The notes beneath the pieces were generated by a model, which worked only from the letters and a program-made list of their open reading frames with translations, was not told where the DNA came from and ran no database searches. Shown here in pieces: positions 12,391-25,700 of a DNA stretch of 64,000 bases; the stretch's first letter is position 1, and each line of letters begins with the position of its first letter. Position numbers and translations under genes: made by a program. Source of the DNA: Ricordea florida (taxonomy: Eukaryota > Cnidaria > Anthozoa > Corallimorpharia > Ricordeidae); contig OX453279.1 of NCBI GenBank assembly GCA_949710005.1, positions 8,432,378 to 8,496,377 on the forward strand, written 5' to 3'.

Positions 12391-15300
12391 GTATAAATCT
12401 ACTAGCGATCTATCACAAATGCCGCGCTCTGATTGGCTACGCTACCACTATCTATTCTGTGACAGATAGTGAGTAGCGTCGCAGTGTGCTCTTGCTAACA
12501 AAATGGCGGCCGCCCCTTCACGTTTTCGAAGTGTCAGTGAAGAAGATTTAGACAGTTTACTGGTCGAGGCTTTTCCAGAAAAGACAAAGTTTTGAACGAC
12601 TTGTAGATTTATACTAAAACAATTAGATTATTCGCTCTCGATTTCTATCACGCGATAGAAATCTCTAGAAATTCTCTATTGAGCCTGCTATGCCTCAGCA
12701 AATACCGCTTCATGAGACACCTTATCTCTGTAAATAAAATGAACAAGCATTTTAACAAAATAACAAAGAGGACGGAGACAAAAGTGATTTTAAACTGGAA
12801 AAGTTAGCTAATTAGTGAGCTGGCATCAACTGAGCAACGTAAACGTATACTAATTGTTCATCGTTTGCAATTCATCGTAACAGTTTTCCAGTGGGTATAA
12901 GACACAATCTTAATCAGAATAGTATTGATCCTCAGTGTAACATGTCCATCTATGTCTCATTGTGCGCTGCGTTCCCCGAACCACTTAAACGTTCCACGTG
13001 CGCGCATGACAACTGAATCGACGCATAAGTAAAGCTGTATTTGAAGGATTATTTATCTTTTAATGAATCTACAGGTGAAGCAGTTCAGGGCCTTTCTGAA
13101 AACATCAGAAGAGAAAGTGGAGGTTTGTATTATCCTCCTACTATAGCAATACTATTTCTTGGCAAATTACACAGGAATGTCAAGTTTCATATTTTACATA
13201 AATCTCTCTTTACAACGCAGTAAGCCATTTAATATATACTTATATATTGATTGATTTTAACAGAAAGAGCTCCACAGCCGATTGGAATTGGAAAGGTAAA
13301 GTGAATTTATAGGTGAAGCAATAATTTCTTAATTAGCCATTGCAGTGTAAGGAAGCTATTTCTTTCTGGAACATATTTGTTAACTGCAAAGACACTATGA
13401 ATGAGTTCATTTACACAGTTTGTTCCTTTTTTTAATCAGACAAGTATCTGTTGTAAAGTTGAGTTTGGATGCAGCCAATTCCAAGGTAATTAAGCTTTAT
13501 TTGCAATAACATATATGTTAACAGTATTAACAAATTTGACAATTAAGTTTAATTTTAGCAACCAGGTAATTAGCCAATGGTAAATGGCTTTGGTTTTACA
13601 AGACAAGATAAAGATCTTAAATGTTTCTCTTTGTTAATATAATGAGCCTTACCAGTCTTTCGTAGGCCTCATGCAAGCTCTCAAACCTGCTTTCCCGGAA
13701 TAGCGTCCAAGATAAACCGATACTGAATTTGTTTGGGGGAAATTAAAACGTCTCAAAGAAATGTTATTGGAATATTCAGACAGGCTAAGAATAAATGTAT
13801 TGCCTTTTAGCGGAAAATGCATCATGGTTTTGGGACCGAATAAAAGCCAATTAAGAAGCCGACAGGGCTCCATCACTGGCAACATCACAAGAGTGAACAC
13901 AGGTCGCAAATATAGGACCATGTACATCTCTTTGTTAAAACTGTCATACGTTTCTAAAAAAGTGATGGGCTTGAAGAGAAGCGTCATTAAAGGCGGGCAC
14001 CAAGTAAGCAAATGAAACTTTATTTGTTCAAGATATCTTACTTTCTTTTCTTGCAGCTTGTCACCATCACTGATGAGCGGAGTCAGTTGTCAAGGTAACA
14101 CAGAAAGTCATCTAAGTGTTTTGGTTAATGAGTTGGAAATGAAAAATATAATGTTTATTATTTCCCTGAAGGTTCGCATAACGATTGTTTTCATATGGTT
14201 CTTACATGTGTTTGCTTTTGGTTTTTTCGGCAGTACCGTCAACAAATTAAATAATGAGCTTCAGAATCATAAAGCTGAGGTGAATAAGATCTACCTTAAT
14301 AGTCTTAAATTACGTACCTATAGTAAAAAGAACATTTGTTAAAATATCTAATGCTTAATAATATAAATTAGTTCTATGTTCTCACAACGTGGTCACTTGG
14401 GTTGTGGTCGCTTGTCTTCAGTTTAGATGAAAACTGATGGTACCTGTCAGACATTTACACTCTTGAACTCAAAAACAACGAGTTAAGAAGGTTATTGTAT
14501 GCGCATCGTTTGTCTGGGTCGCTAGCATATGCAGGCAAAGGAGGCAGATGTCAAAACGACAACGTCACTTTTATTTCTCTTTTCGACTCAAAGATGGCGC
14601 ACGAATAGATGTATAAATTCACAAGCGAGCCTGCGATACTATAACAGAAAACACCTCATATCACACATTATCTCTGTAAAATTGTTCTTAATTTTCTCAT
14701 CTTCATCATAAAGATGATGATATTAAGAAAAAGGTAATCCAATAATCTTCCTTATTCTGGAATTGAATCAGGCATTTTTCAGGGATAGCTTGTTACCTTG
14801 ATCAGAATAGTATTGATATTTAATTCTTCTTTATTTGTCTTTTCTCTTGTTTTTTTTTTTACAGCTTGTCATCATTACTGATGAGCGGGATCAGTTGTCA
14901 AGGTAACAAGGAAAACACATTAAAATGACAAAAGTGATTTTGTTCAATGAGTTGGTAAATTGGAAAATGAAAATATGTACCGGGTACCTTTTCGCAATGC
15001 CTTTATGGCGTTAAACTTTAAGTAGCAATTATATCCCTTTGATTTGTTCGTAGTTCCGTGAATAAGCTGCAAGATGAAATTGATGGCTTCAAATCTGAGG
15101 TAAACTGAGCCCTAACACCTCACTTGTATATACACTGATTAAACCTTAGATGTTAAGTCTCTTGTAACTGCATCGACTATACATTGCTCGTTAAGAAGGC
15201 GTGGCTAGCGCTCTCCTCGATAAATTAGTTGTTTAGTATCTTCGTATTCGATTCATTGAATCATCCATTTCCTAGAGGTAGGGTGACGTTGTTATCTTGA

Positions 15301-17207
15301 TCAGAATAGCAATGTTCCTTTTACAAATGCTCCAGTGCGTATCGAGCTTTCTAAAATTTTAAAACCTTCAGGTCAAACAGCTCAGGGCTCCATTCCTGGC
15401 AACAGTCCAAGAGTAGTATTTAGCAACTGAGTAGTATTTAGCAGTAACTCAATTTGGTATATAAAAAATCAAGGAAACAGAGCTTTTTATCAAAAAAGTA
15501 GATGAAATTGACTCCTAGCAGTCTAGGTTTTAATATTTTTGTTAGATTTATTATTTTCAATTTGATGATGAGTAGCGTTCCTCAAAAAGACACACAAAAT
15601 CGAAGCGTAGCAAGCGATATCTAATCTACATTGCTGAGAGGCTGTCTTAACATGTATATATCCCGAGATTGTTTCTTGTCTTTTCACAGCTTGGCATCAT
15701 TATTGATGAGCGGAATCAGTTGTCAAGGTAACAAAGAGTAACATATAAATGGTTTGGTTCAATAAGTTGGTGAATAGGAGCGGAAGAAAGATAAAGATAT
15801 CCGGAAGCGGATGAAGATATAAAGTCCCTCAATGACTACACGCTATTTTAGCTTGCTCTTAATTCACTTATTTGCAGTTCCGTCAATGAGCTGCAAGAAG
15901 AAATTCGCGGCCATAAATCTAAAGTAAGCTTAACCCAAACCGGCCTCACTTAGCCTTAGATCTTTAGACCCCTAAACCTTTATCATCGACCACTAGAAAA
16001 AGGCTTGCGAAGCACTCTCCTCAGTGATTGAGTTGTTTTCGGGCAAGCTAGTTGTGAAGGAAATGTCCTTCGTATTTGATTTTTTAAGTCAACATTTAAG
16101 TGAGTGAAATGTTATGTTATTAGGAATAGATAAAAATAAACATTTATGAAAAAGCCAATGCGGTTTTTATGTTTTCTTAAACGTAGAACGTGATCAACAG
16201 ATTTAGAATGGTTTTCGTACAATCTACATTGATAGATCGAAATAAGCGCTGGATGAATTCCTCTGAGAACTCTAAACTATGAAATGTTCTCTTAGATCAA
16301 GACAACCGGGTTTAATTAAGAAATAAGAAAATGAAACGAAAAAAAAAATTCTGTAAGTTTGAAGCTATTTGATGGTACATTAAAAGTGAGATTCTTTTCC
16401 GAGAACATCAATTCACCTTTGAGAAATAAAAGAACACCTTGCCTTTAAGTGTGTCCTCTTCTTCTTTGAGTCGAAAATCTTAAATCCATGGTGATCGTTT
16501 CTCATGCTTTTGTGCTGATGGAACCCCATGAAATAGAAATTATATAATATTCCAATTAATTAAGTCCATATTTTGAAATGTATGCAGCAAGTTTTAGCTT
16601 CATCATATATACAAATTGAATAATACTATGCTTCAGCCAACAGAAACTGAATTAATTCTGCTGGTACCCAGATGATATATTTTCTTTCCTTTCCACAGCT
16701 TATCATTGTCACGAACCAAAGAGATCAGTTATCAAGGTAACAATTTCATTGGTTGATAACAAAAAATTAAGGCAAAATCGCTTTCCTTGTATTCACTTCT
16801 CATTTAATGTTAAATCCATATAAAATCGCATTCATTTTCATTTTCTTGGCACAGTTCCTTGAATAGACGTCAAGGCGAAGTAGACAGCCTGCAAGCAAAG
16901 GTAATTATTAAAAGCGTTTCCCTACTATGCAATATAAAAGAAAGTAAGAAAGGTCGGGCTAATTCTTATCCATCCAAGTCAAGTGTACAACATATATATC
17001 TTTGGAATATATCCTTTGGTCAATGAGACATTAATTTTAACTTGGGCGTAGGTACATAGAAAGGCGAGGACTTACTCATTGAGGAGGAAATCAAAATGAT
17101 TCCACTTAATTTTCAAGCCTTTAATCATGTGAAGCAAAAATGGTCAACTCACAGTAAGTAATGAGAGACGTTGGATTTGACTATACTATAGTAAGCAAGT
17201 AAGTTAC

Positions 17208-17240
<33 letters not shown>

Positions 17241-20200
17241 GAGTAAGTAAGTAAGTAAGTAACTAAGTAAGTAAATACTTCATTTATAGGGGGCAACACT
17301 AAATAGCTAAAAGCTAATCAACTTGTGGCCCTCCAAATAAGAAAAAAAAAACAATAGAGAATTTAAATATCAAAAAAAAAAACTTTACTATTTAATCTTG
17401 AAATTCTATGAAATAGTAAATTGAATAGATATCAAGCTAAATACTAAAGTGATTTAGACTAAGCTGCTCTTTAAAAGTGATATCAATTTAACTCTCCTTA
17501 AATTCAAGAAGAGAATCCTTACGTCTTAATTCTAAAGATAACTTATTACAAACATGAGTGGACGCACAGGGCTTCTACTGTAAGTACCGCAGAGAAATCC
17601 TAGGAAAATTTCCTAGGATTCTTTACATACTCTCTCTAGGTTTCTTCGCCTTGTGACCAGGGAAGGCGTCGTAACCTGTTTGAATCATGATGGACGATGT
17701 CATTAAATCAAAAGTAAACCAGAAAGGGCCGATCGAATATGAGACAAACGAAATTGAAGTTACGATATTAAAAATTGCTTTAAAATTAAATACACTGTGC
17801 TCTGTCGAGTCCTTACCGATGCTCTTTATCTTTATAATTTCTCCAATAATTTGGAACGAAAGCGGGTCATTAGATCAAGTCCAAATACGCGTGAAGAGAG
17901 ACTTAAGCAACAAAAACACAGAATGCCGGTAAACCAAGTAATTATGCAAATGATGTGACAGATGTGAGAGAGCACAAAACGGATGGACAAAATTTTAAGC
18001 TGCGTGATTAGATTTTTGTGTTACATCGAACTGTAGGAGTTGCGTCACCTGCCAGTTCGTGTGGACAAAACATTAAGCTACGTGATAAGTTGTTTGGGCT
18101 ACATCGAACTGTACGATGTGGGTCACCCGCCAGTTCGGATGGACCATAAAATACCGCGTAGGGCTCATGGCACAAACATGGTGGTTTGGTACATGCCAGT
18201 TTTTGTCCAAAGAAAGATTAGGATTGATGACGTGAGTGAAGGGACCAAATCCCTTCCACGACGCCATCGTCGACCACGGTAAACTGTCTGTCAACTCGCA
18301 AGATTGAGGCGTGCCACGAGGTGAAACAGAAAACCAGTTTCGCTATAACGGGAAACCGTGCTTAGTTGTAACATTTTCCAGAGGCCGAAGATAAGGAAGA
18401 TGACAGATGACTCAAAGCACATACGACAGATTATAACACGCTTGCCGCCACCGCAAGGCCAAATTCTCAGCGGGAGGAGATACTTACAGTAGAAGGCTTG
18501 CGTTTCATCATTGTTTGCAAGCCGTCTGACTAAGAAGAACTTTCCACCTTCTGTCTCCCAAATATAACTAGAAATACGACTCCTGCAAAAACCTCGCGAA
18601 GCTAGTTTTTGAAGAAGTTACAATCCCCATTATTTTATTTCTTATGCTGTGTTTGGTACACAATTAGTGACACCTGTTGCAAATTACATGATCAGTATAC
18701 TGCTCAACACAGTGCTTAAAAATGGACCTTCATTTAGCTCTTTCACTGCCACTGAGATTGCACCCGAGGGAATAGAAGTAAAATTATTTATTATCTTGAC
18801 AGGGAATACAGAGTTGATGAAGTATCACAATAATATTCACTTAACACAAATTGAAAATGATTGTAAATCTTTTGCAGGTGAAATCTTGAAGAGTTTATAT
18901 GAATGCTTGTGTTTACCACGGTGTAAAAACCTGTGTGTTTTTTCCTTAGTTTTATTTTCTTAGTCTCTACTGCTTTGTCTTCTTTGTTGTACATCACTTT
19001 TAAACACAATATGTTCTTACACTGAGGATGAGTTGAATGTTCCAATTATTTTTTGTTTATGTTTTTTGGTTATAATTGCATGAGATTCATTGTAAGAAGA
19101 ATCTTCTGATTAGATATTTTATTGTCTACTGCAGTCATTATTTCATTCCCGGGTAACCACAATTGAGAGCATTATGAATAGTGCATGTTTTAATTTGTGT
19201 ACTCTTTTCAGTTGCAATGGTACTCCCAGTGGTAGATAGAAAAATTCCTCTTCCCTCAAAAGAGATGCCATATCAACAGAAGTGTGAGATACAATGTCAT
19301 AACATCAGAAAGAAATTGGGGGTAAAACAATTGGATTCTACAAAAACTTTGAATAAAGGTTTGGTAATAGGGAGTGCCGACTGTATAGTATGTGGTTGTG
19401 CTATTTTTAGGTCATATCATAAAAACAATACATGTAAGAAAGAGTTATTGAAATATTCATATGTTGAAAAAGATTGCTGCACTACGTACTCCTGTAAAAA
19501 AATAATGTGAAATCAACATCAATCAGTCAAAAGTATATACCACATGAAAGTTTAATTGTGCTTTTACAGAAGCAGGCAAAATATCCATACCCAACAAGAG
19601 AAGATTAAATTATTTTGAATATATGCAAATTTCTATTATAAAAACTGCAGAAGAAAGATCTAATATAAGGATGGTATTTCATCGAAAAAGTCATGGCCGC
19701 CAGAGGTATTGAACTGTAACCAATGACATATAGTAACGAGAAGCACTATTATTATATTATTATCATTATTATTATCATTATTATTATTACTGGTATTGAT
19801 ATTATTATTACTATTGTTATATTTTTTACATGAAACATAATATATTTTTATGGGGTGGGATGCATGTCCTAATCTTTGTAAAGGTATTGTTACTCTACTA
19901 CTACAAGCAATATAAAAATCTTCTTAATGGGCTTTCCATCAGAGGTGGTAGTAATCAAAACAGCTCCAAACAATACCATTTCTTCTTAAAGGCTTAGAAT
20001 CTAGTGCGGTCATTTGTCTATAAAGTTTGCGTGGAAAATCATTATTGAAAGAATAGGGCGTTAAGAAAACTTGAAACACTTGTTATTACATACAGCACAC
20101 TTGCAATGAAAATATGAGAAAGATCATAAATATTTTGGCATTACAAAATTTATTTTCTTCTTTATAAAGTTTTTCCAATGTAAAACGTTAACTGTATGTT

Positions 20201-21061
20201 AGATGTCAGTTATAACATTTGCTTTATTTTCAAATGATCGCATTGATCACTGATAATATTGCAGAACCAGTACTTTATAGTGACACAGGGTATATATTCT
20301 GTTGAAAATGTTTAACATAACTGCTAGGTCAAGAGTATTTACAATATTTTCACTGTTGCAATGATATCAGATCCCATCGTTGTAAATGATTGTTATAACA
20401 ACTGAAACTCTCTGTGTTGGGAATTTCTTCAAAATGGAAACGCTATCGTTATTTTATAAAAAATACCAACTTACATTCTCTTGTAATCTGTTAGTCGTCT
20501 TCCGATTCCGTTTTTAGACTAATAGAATCATTTTCCAGAGACATTTCGAATCGTTGAAGTTGTTTCTACTCGGTTTCCCTTCTAAGTCGTTTTGCTAAAT
20601 TTAGTACGCTAATATATTTCGTTATGTAACCGTTCACTCATGTTCTGTATTTCTATCAATAACACATTCAAATTCAAAACTAACTTGGTTGAATTCCTGG
20701 TCTTTTTCCCTGCTGTTTCGTTTGCCTTTTTCTAGAGCGAGCAGTTTCTGTCTTTGCTGCGATATGACGGATGTCTGTTGTTATTCTCCCTGCCGTCGTT
20801 TCTCTATCCCTGCTTTGAGTCGTGCTTTCCTTGTGTTGATTTTCACGGTATTCGAACTTACTCAGCGACGATCTCGTGCTAATCTTTCTTGAATATCTCG
20901 GAGATCATCTTGCTAGGATGTACTTCCAGGACGAGTGAAATCGGTTTCCACAAAATTTACATTTCTTTCAAAAAGGCATCACTGAATTCGAAATGGCGGT
21001 TCTCAAGTGCGCTACTATTGCCAGGTAACCTGGCCGGCGAACGGACACCTTTAAAATATAG

Positions 21062-21115
<54 letters not shown>

Positions 21116-22742
21116 CGGTTATAAAATGCCTCAAGCCAACAAAGAATGCCACTGCGTCAGGAGGATCAGTGAAGATTCACAGTCCAAGCCTCACCACAAA
21201 AATGAATTTAAAAACGTTAGATAAAGCAAGGACGGACAACTTCTGACGATAAAAAAGTTAAAAAGTTAAAAATTTAATAGAAAAAAACGTTTCGGTCTTA
21301 GACCTTCGTCAGTTACAGGAGAAAAAGGACGGAAACTAAGTTTAAATACGGTTACAGTGTGGGAGATTACATACCGAAATGAAAAATACTATCGTGCTAT
21401 TAATACATCGTGATTAATACAATACAGGGAAAAAAATGCAAAACGAGAAATACAATGCTGTACTATAAATTACGTCATACAGGGTGATAATTAATAGACC
21501 AAACGAAAAAGATACAATGCTGTGCATAAATTACATTATAAAGCGGGATAATTGCAGAACTAGGTTAAATTCAACCTAAAAACTAAAATAGTTAAAATAG
21601 ATAAAACGGACTCTTGCAATGCGGTAAATATTACGGGAAAACTAGTTTACAAAGATATGCAGAAGAAACCTACGTTTACGCTGGACAGGGTTAATAACAA
21701 AATCCCAAATCGAGGCCTTTGGAGCATTAAAGGGTTGACAAACAACAAAATCCCTGGAGGGGCCCTTAAACAATAAGCTGTAATAAGATCCCAGGCAGGG
21801 CCTTTGAGCATACCTAACACCCAAAAAGCTGGCAAAATCCAAGGAAGGGCTTTTGGACTGCTTTATGGCGCAAACGCATATTTACACAAGAGAAAGTTAA
21901 TTATAACAAATTCTGTTTTTGGAGTGAAATTCTTTTCTTTTATTTAAGCCATGGGGAGCCATAGAAAACAGTTGAGCACTCCAATAAGCCTCTTTCGTAA
22001 TTAAAAACCTATCGATCTCGTCTAAGTCATTAGGGGCCTGCACCTGATCAATGCATTGGAATTCAAAATATGCGTCAATATGCGTTTGCGCCTTAAAGCA
22101 GTCCAAAAGCCCTTCCTTGGATTTTGCCAGCTTTTTGGGTGTTAGGTATGCTCAAAGGCCCTGCCTGGGATCTTATTACAGCTTATTGTTTAAGGGCCCC
22201 TCCAGGGATTTTGTTGTTTGTCAACCCTTTAATGCTCCAAAGGCCTCGATTTGGGATTTTGTTATTAACCCTGTCCAGCGTAAACGTAGGTTTCTTCTGC
22301 ATATCTTTGTAAACTAGTTTTCCCGTAATATTTACCGCATTGCAAGAGTCCGTTTTATCTATTTTAACTATTTTAGTTTTTAGGTTGAATTTAACCTAGT
22401 TCTGCAATTATCCCGCTTTATAATGTAATTTATGCACAGCATTGTATCTTTTTCGTTTGGTCTATTAATTATCACCCTGTATGACGTAATTTATAGTACA
22501 GCATTGTATTTCTCGTTTTGCATTTTTTTCCCTGTATTGTATTAATCACGATGTATTAATAGCACGATAGTATTTTTCATTTCGGTATGTAATCTCCCAC
22601 ACTGTAACCGTATTTAAACTTAGTTTCCGTCCTTTTTCTCCTGTAACTGACGAAGGTCTAAGACCGAAACGTTTTTTCTATTAAATTTTTAACTTTTTAA
22701 CTTTTTTATCGTCAGAAGTTGTCCGTCCTTGCTTTATCTAAC

Positions 22743-22779
<37 letters not shown>

Positions 22780-25700
22780 TAAAAACTCTCGGCTCGATTT
22801 ACTCGGGCTTGCGAGCCACGTGGTCTGACCAGAAACGACACGATTAGTAACCTCGCTACGCTCGGCCTTCGGCCTCGCCTCGCGAGGAATTAGGACAAAC
22901 TAAGCTTAATTTAGCAAACCTAGTATTTCTAGAATTGACTTGATTATAAACAGTACTAGAAATACGACTCCCGCAAAACCTCGCGAAGCTAGTTTCTAAA
23001 GAACTTGTAATTGTTTTTCCTGAGGGATAAAACCCCAATTTATGTATTTACTTATTGTTCTATCATTATAACTTTTTTCATTTTCTCATTTCTTGTATTT
23101 ATTATGATGATTATTATTATTGTATTATGGCTATTATTATTATTCTAATTACTGGTATTGATATTATTATTATCATTTTTTTATCTTTAACATAATATAC
23201 TGTTATGGGGTGGGGGTGTATGTCCTAATCTTGGAAAAGGTTCGTCTGCTACTTAAAGCAATACAGTTTTCTTTTGAATAGGGTTTGTATCAGAGGTGGC
23301 AAAAATTACTCAACTCTGAACAATACCATTTCTTCTTTTAGGCTTAGAATGTAGTCATGATTGCCACAGCCACAGGATCTTGAAATTCCCTGACTTTTTC
23401 CTGAAAAATGTAAAATTTCCCTTACCAACTAAATTAGATCAAAGGCTCCTTCGAGCTACCTCATGGTATGTGGTAATTATTCCATGAAGTGCTATCCTTT
23501 CCCCAGACCATAAAGCGTTCATTCCGAATAGTTCGTTTTGTGCACTCTTGCTACGACTGATCGATTACTCGTCGTCCAAATTGGAGACATCGTAGCTTTA
23601 AAGACTTTAAAACCCATTTCTTTGACCTCGAGCATTCTTGCACACATTTCCTGTTCGTTCGCAAGATGTTCAAAAGTGTATTTTGATCAAAGATGGAGCG
23701 AAAAGAACGAAAACCCGCCTTGACAATCTTTGCGTCGGCCTCAACACAACAGACGCCATTTTGTAAACATGTGCTGCCGCTTTGTCTCACCCCCTCCCCC
23801 CACATATGTGAACATAAAACAATTGCACGAGTTTGTGGACGAAACCAAACCTAGCAGGGGAGATAGGGGAGAACCTGTTTGATTCACATTTAATGCGGAT
23901 TTAATGCATAAATTAATTGTCTAACGGGAATGGAGTGACAAATCCAACCATTACTATACCTCATGGTATGACATACATACCATGAGGTAAAAAGTCACAA
24001 ATTAGTCCTGGTAATGGCCTCCAACCTCTCCTCACAGCCAACCCCTTAACCCATTTATTTAATATGCTTTCAGAAAGTCACACACAGTGAACATCCATTT
24101 ATAGTTTCTTAAGTCATGGAAAAAGGATTGATTTTCTTGGAAACCCAAAATCAGCTTTTAATCAGTCATGTAATTCTATCAATCCAACACATTTCATGTC
24201 ACATTCTTGGTTACACCAAACCATCGCTGAATTGCCAAGAATTAAATCAGCACTCTTAAATTTCACATTTTCCTGACTTCTCTCAAATACTTAAACTTTT
24301 CCTGACTTTATTTGAAATTCCCTGACTTTTCCCTGACCTTAAAGAATTTTCTTACCCTTACCATTTCCTGACCTGTGGCAATCATGCTAGTGCAGACATT
24401 TGCCCATGCAGTTAGTGTGGAAAATCATGATTGAAAGCATAGGGCATTTAGGAAACTTCAATGATTTGTTATTACATACAGCAGCCTTGCTGAAAGATTT
24501 GCTGAAAGATCGTAAAAATTTTGGCATTAAAAACTTTAGTTTCTCCCTTATAGAGTTTTTCCAATGTAAAAGGTCAACTGTATATTGTGGCTGTTATTAA
24601 ATATTTGTATTTGACATCACAAAAGTGAATTAAACAGCATTAAGGAAAAAGGTTAAGATTTTATGCTTCATTTGGCAAAGTAGGGCTTAACTTTTCATTT
24701 GTGAGAAAATGGTGGGGGCTAAGAGAGTAATTCCAAGGGATACATGGAACTCAAAGGTAAACACGCATTTTGAAATGGCTATGGAACTTGTCTGTCCCAA
24801 CGAAGCCTTTTAATTACTTAATACATATATGTAGCAAAGAAATATAGCAAAGAGAAATACTACTCAGAAGTCAGTAATAACATCAAATAACTGCATTGAT
24901 CACTGATAACATCGCAGAACCAGTCACTTATTGTTTGCTATCTTTTCTGTTAAAAATGCTGAACATAGCTGCTACATCAAACAAATCTACAATATATTTT
25001 AACTGTTGCTCTGGCCACTACCTGGTGTTGTTCTGGGTAAGTACCTGGTTCAACTCCTCGATCATCCTTGTAAATAGCCAACTGGTCTGCCTCCCACTAG
25101 TTGTTATTCTTAACTATGTTGTATGTTGTATGTAAAAAAGTGACTCTGAAAAGCCCCTGTGGGGACGAGCCACTATATGTATGTATGTACGTATGTATGT
25201 ATGTATATCAGATCACATAATTATAAATAATTGCTATCACAACTGCAACTTCTGTATCGGGAATTTCTTTAAAATGGAAGGCAATCGTTTCATTACGAAA
25301 AATACCAACTTGCATTCTCATTGCAGTGTTACACTACATGACTGTCATCTTTCATTTCTTTGCGGTTGCTTTCTGTTTCCCCTTTCCTGGCACTTTTTTC
25401 ACGACGATAAGGTAATCTGTTTTGTCGTTCGTCTTCTGATTCTGTCTGTATGCTGGAAGTCGTTCCTACTCGTTTTCCGTTCTGAGTCATTTGGCTAAAT
25501 TTTGTTCGCCAATTTCGTTATGTAATCGCTCGCTCATGTCCTGTGTACCTAAAACGAGTCTTTGTTTCTATCGATAACAAGTTCAATTTCCAATCTAACT
25601 TGATGGTAACTTGATGATATTCCTGGTCCTTTTCCTTGCCGATTCCTTTGCTTTTTTTTGAGCGAGCAGTTGTTGTCTTAGCTGCGATCTCTCTTGTTAT

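Larger units (their letters stand above)
16901..18571. other. Intron of coiled-coil gene, no gene seen
   Basis: Contains a (GTAA)n tract, a 77-bp tandem duplication and a hairpin AATCCTAGGAAAATTTCCTA (17596-17620). No exon of the series found. Confidence 0.5.
21110..22745 (-). mobile_element. PLE family B head-to-head palindrome with ORF end
   Basis: 21110-22070 is a minus copy including the last 55 codons of the PLE ORF (22060-21897). 22076-22745 is a plus copy from the end of the ORF region on. Here the long tail is on the left and the short tail on the right, so the element is in minus orientation. Inserted in the 3' flank of repeat copy 1. Confidence 0.88.

Noticed and set aside
13649-14015. 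Frames on both strands between coiled-coil exons
   Set aside because: They cross a real exon acceptor region and mirror each other; no independent evidence.
23538-23805. 84-codon frame on the minus strand
   Set aside because: Within the 23354-24387 element; reads NGVCCVEADAKIVKAGF but no family recognised and no second exon found.
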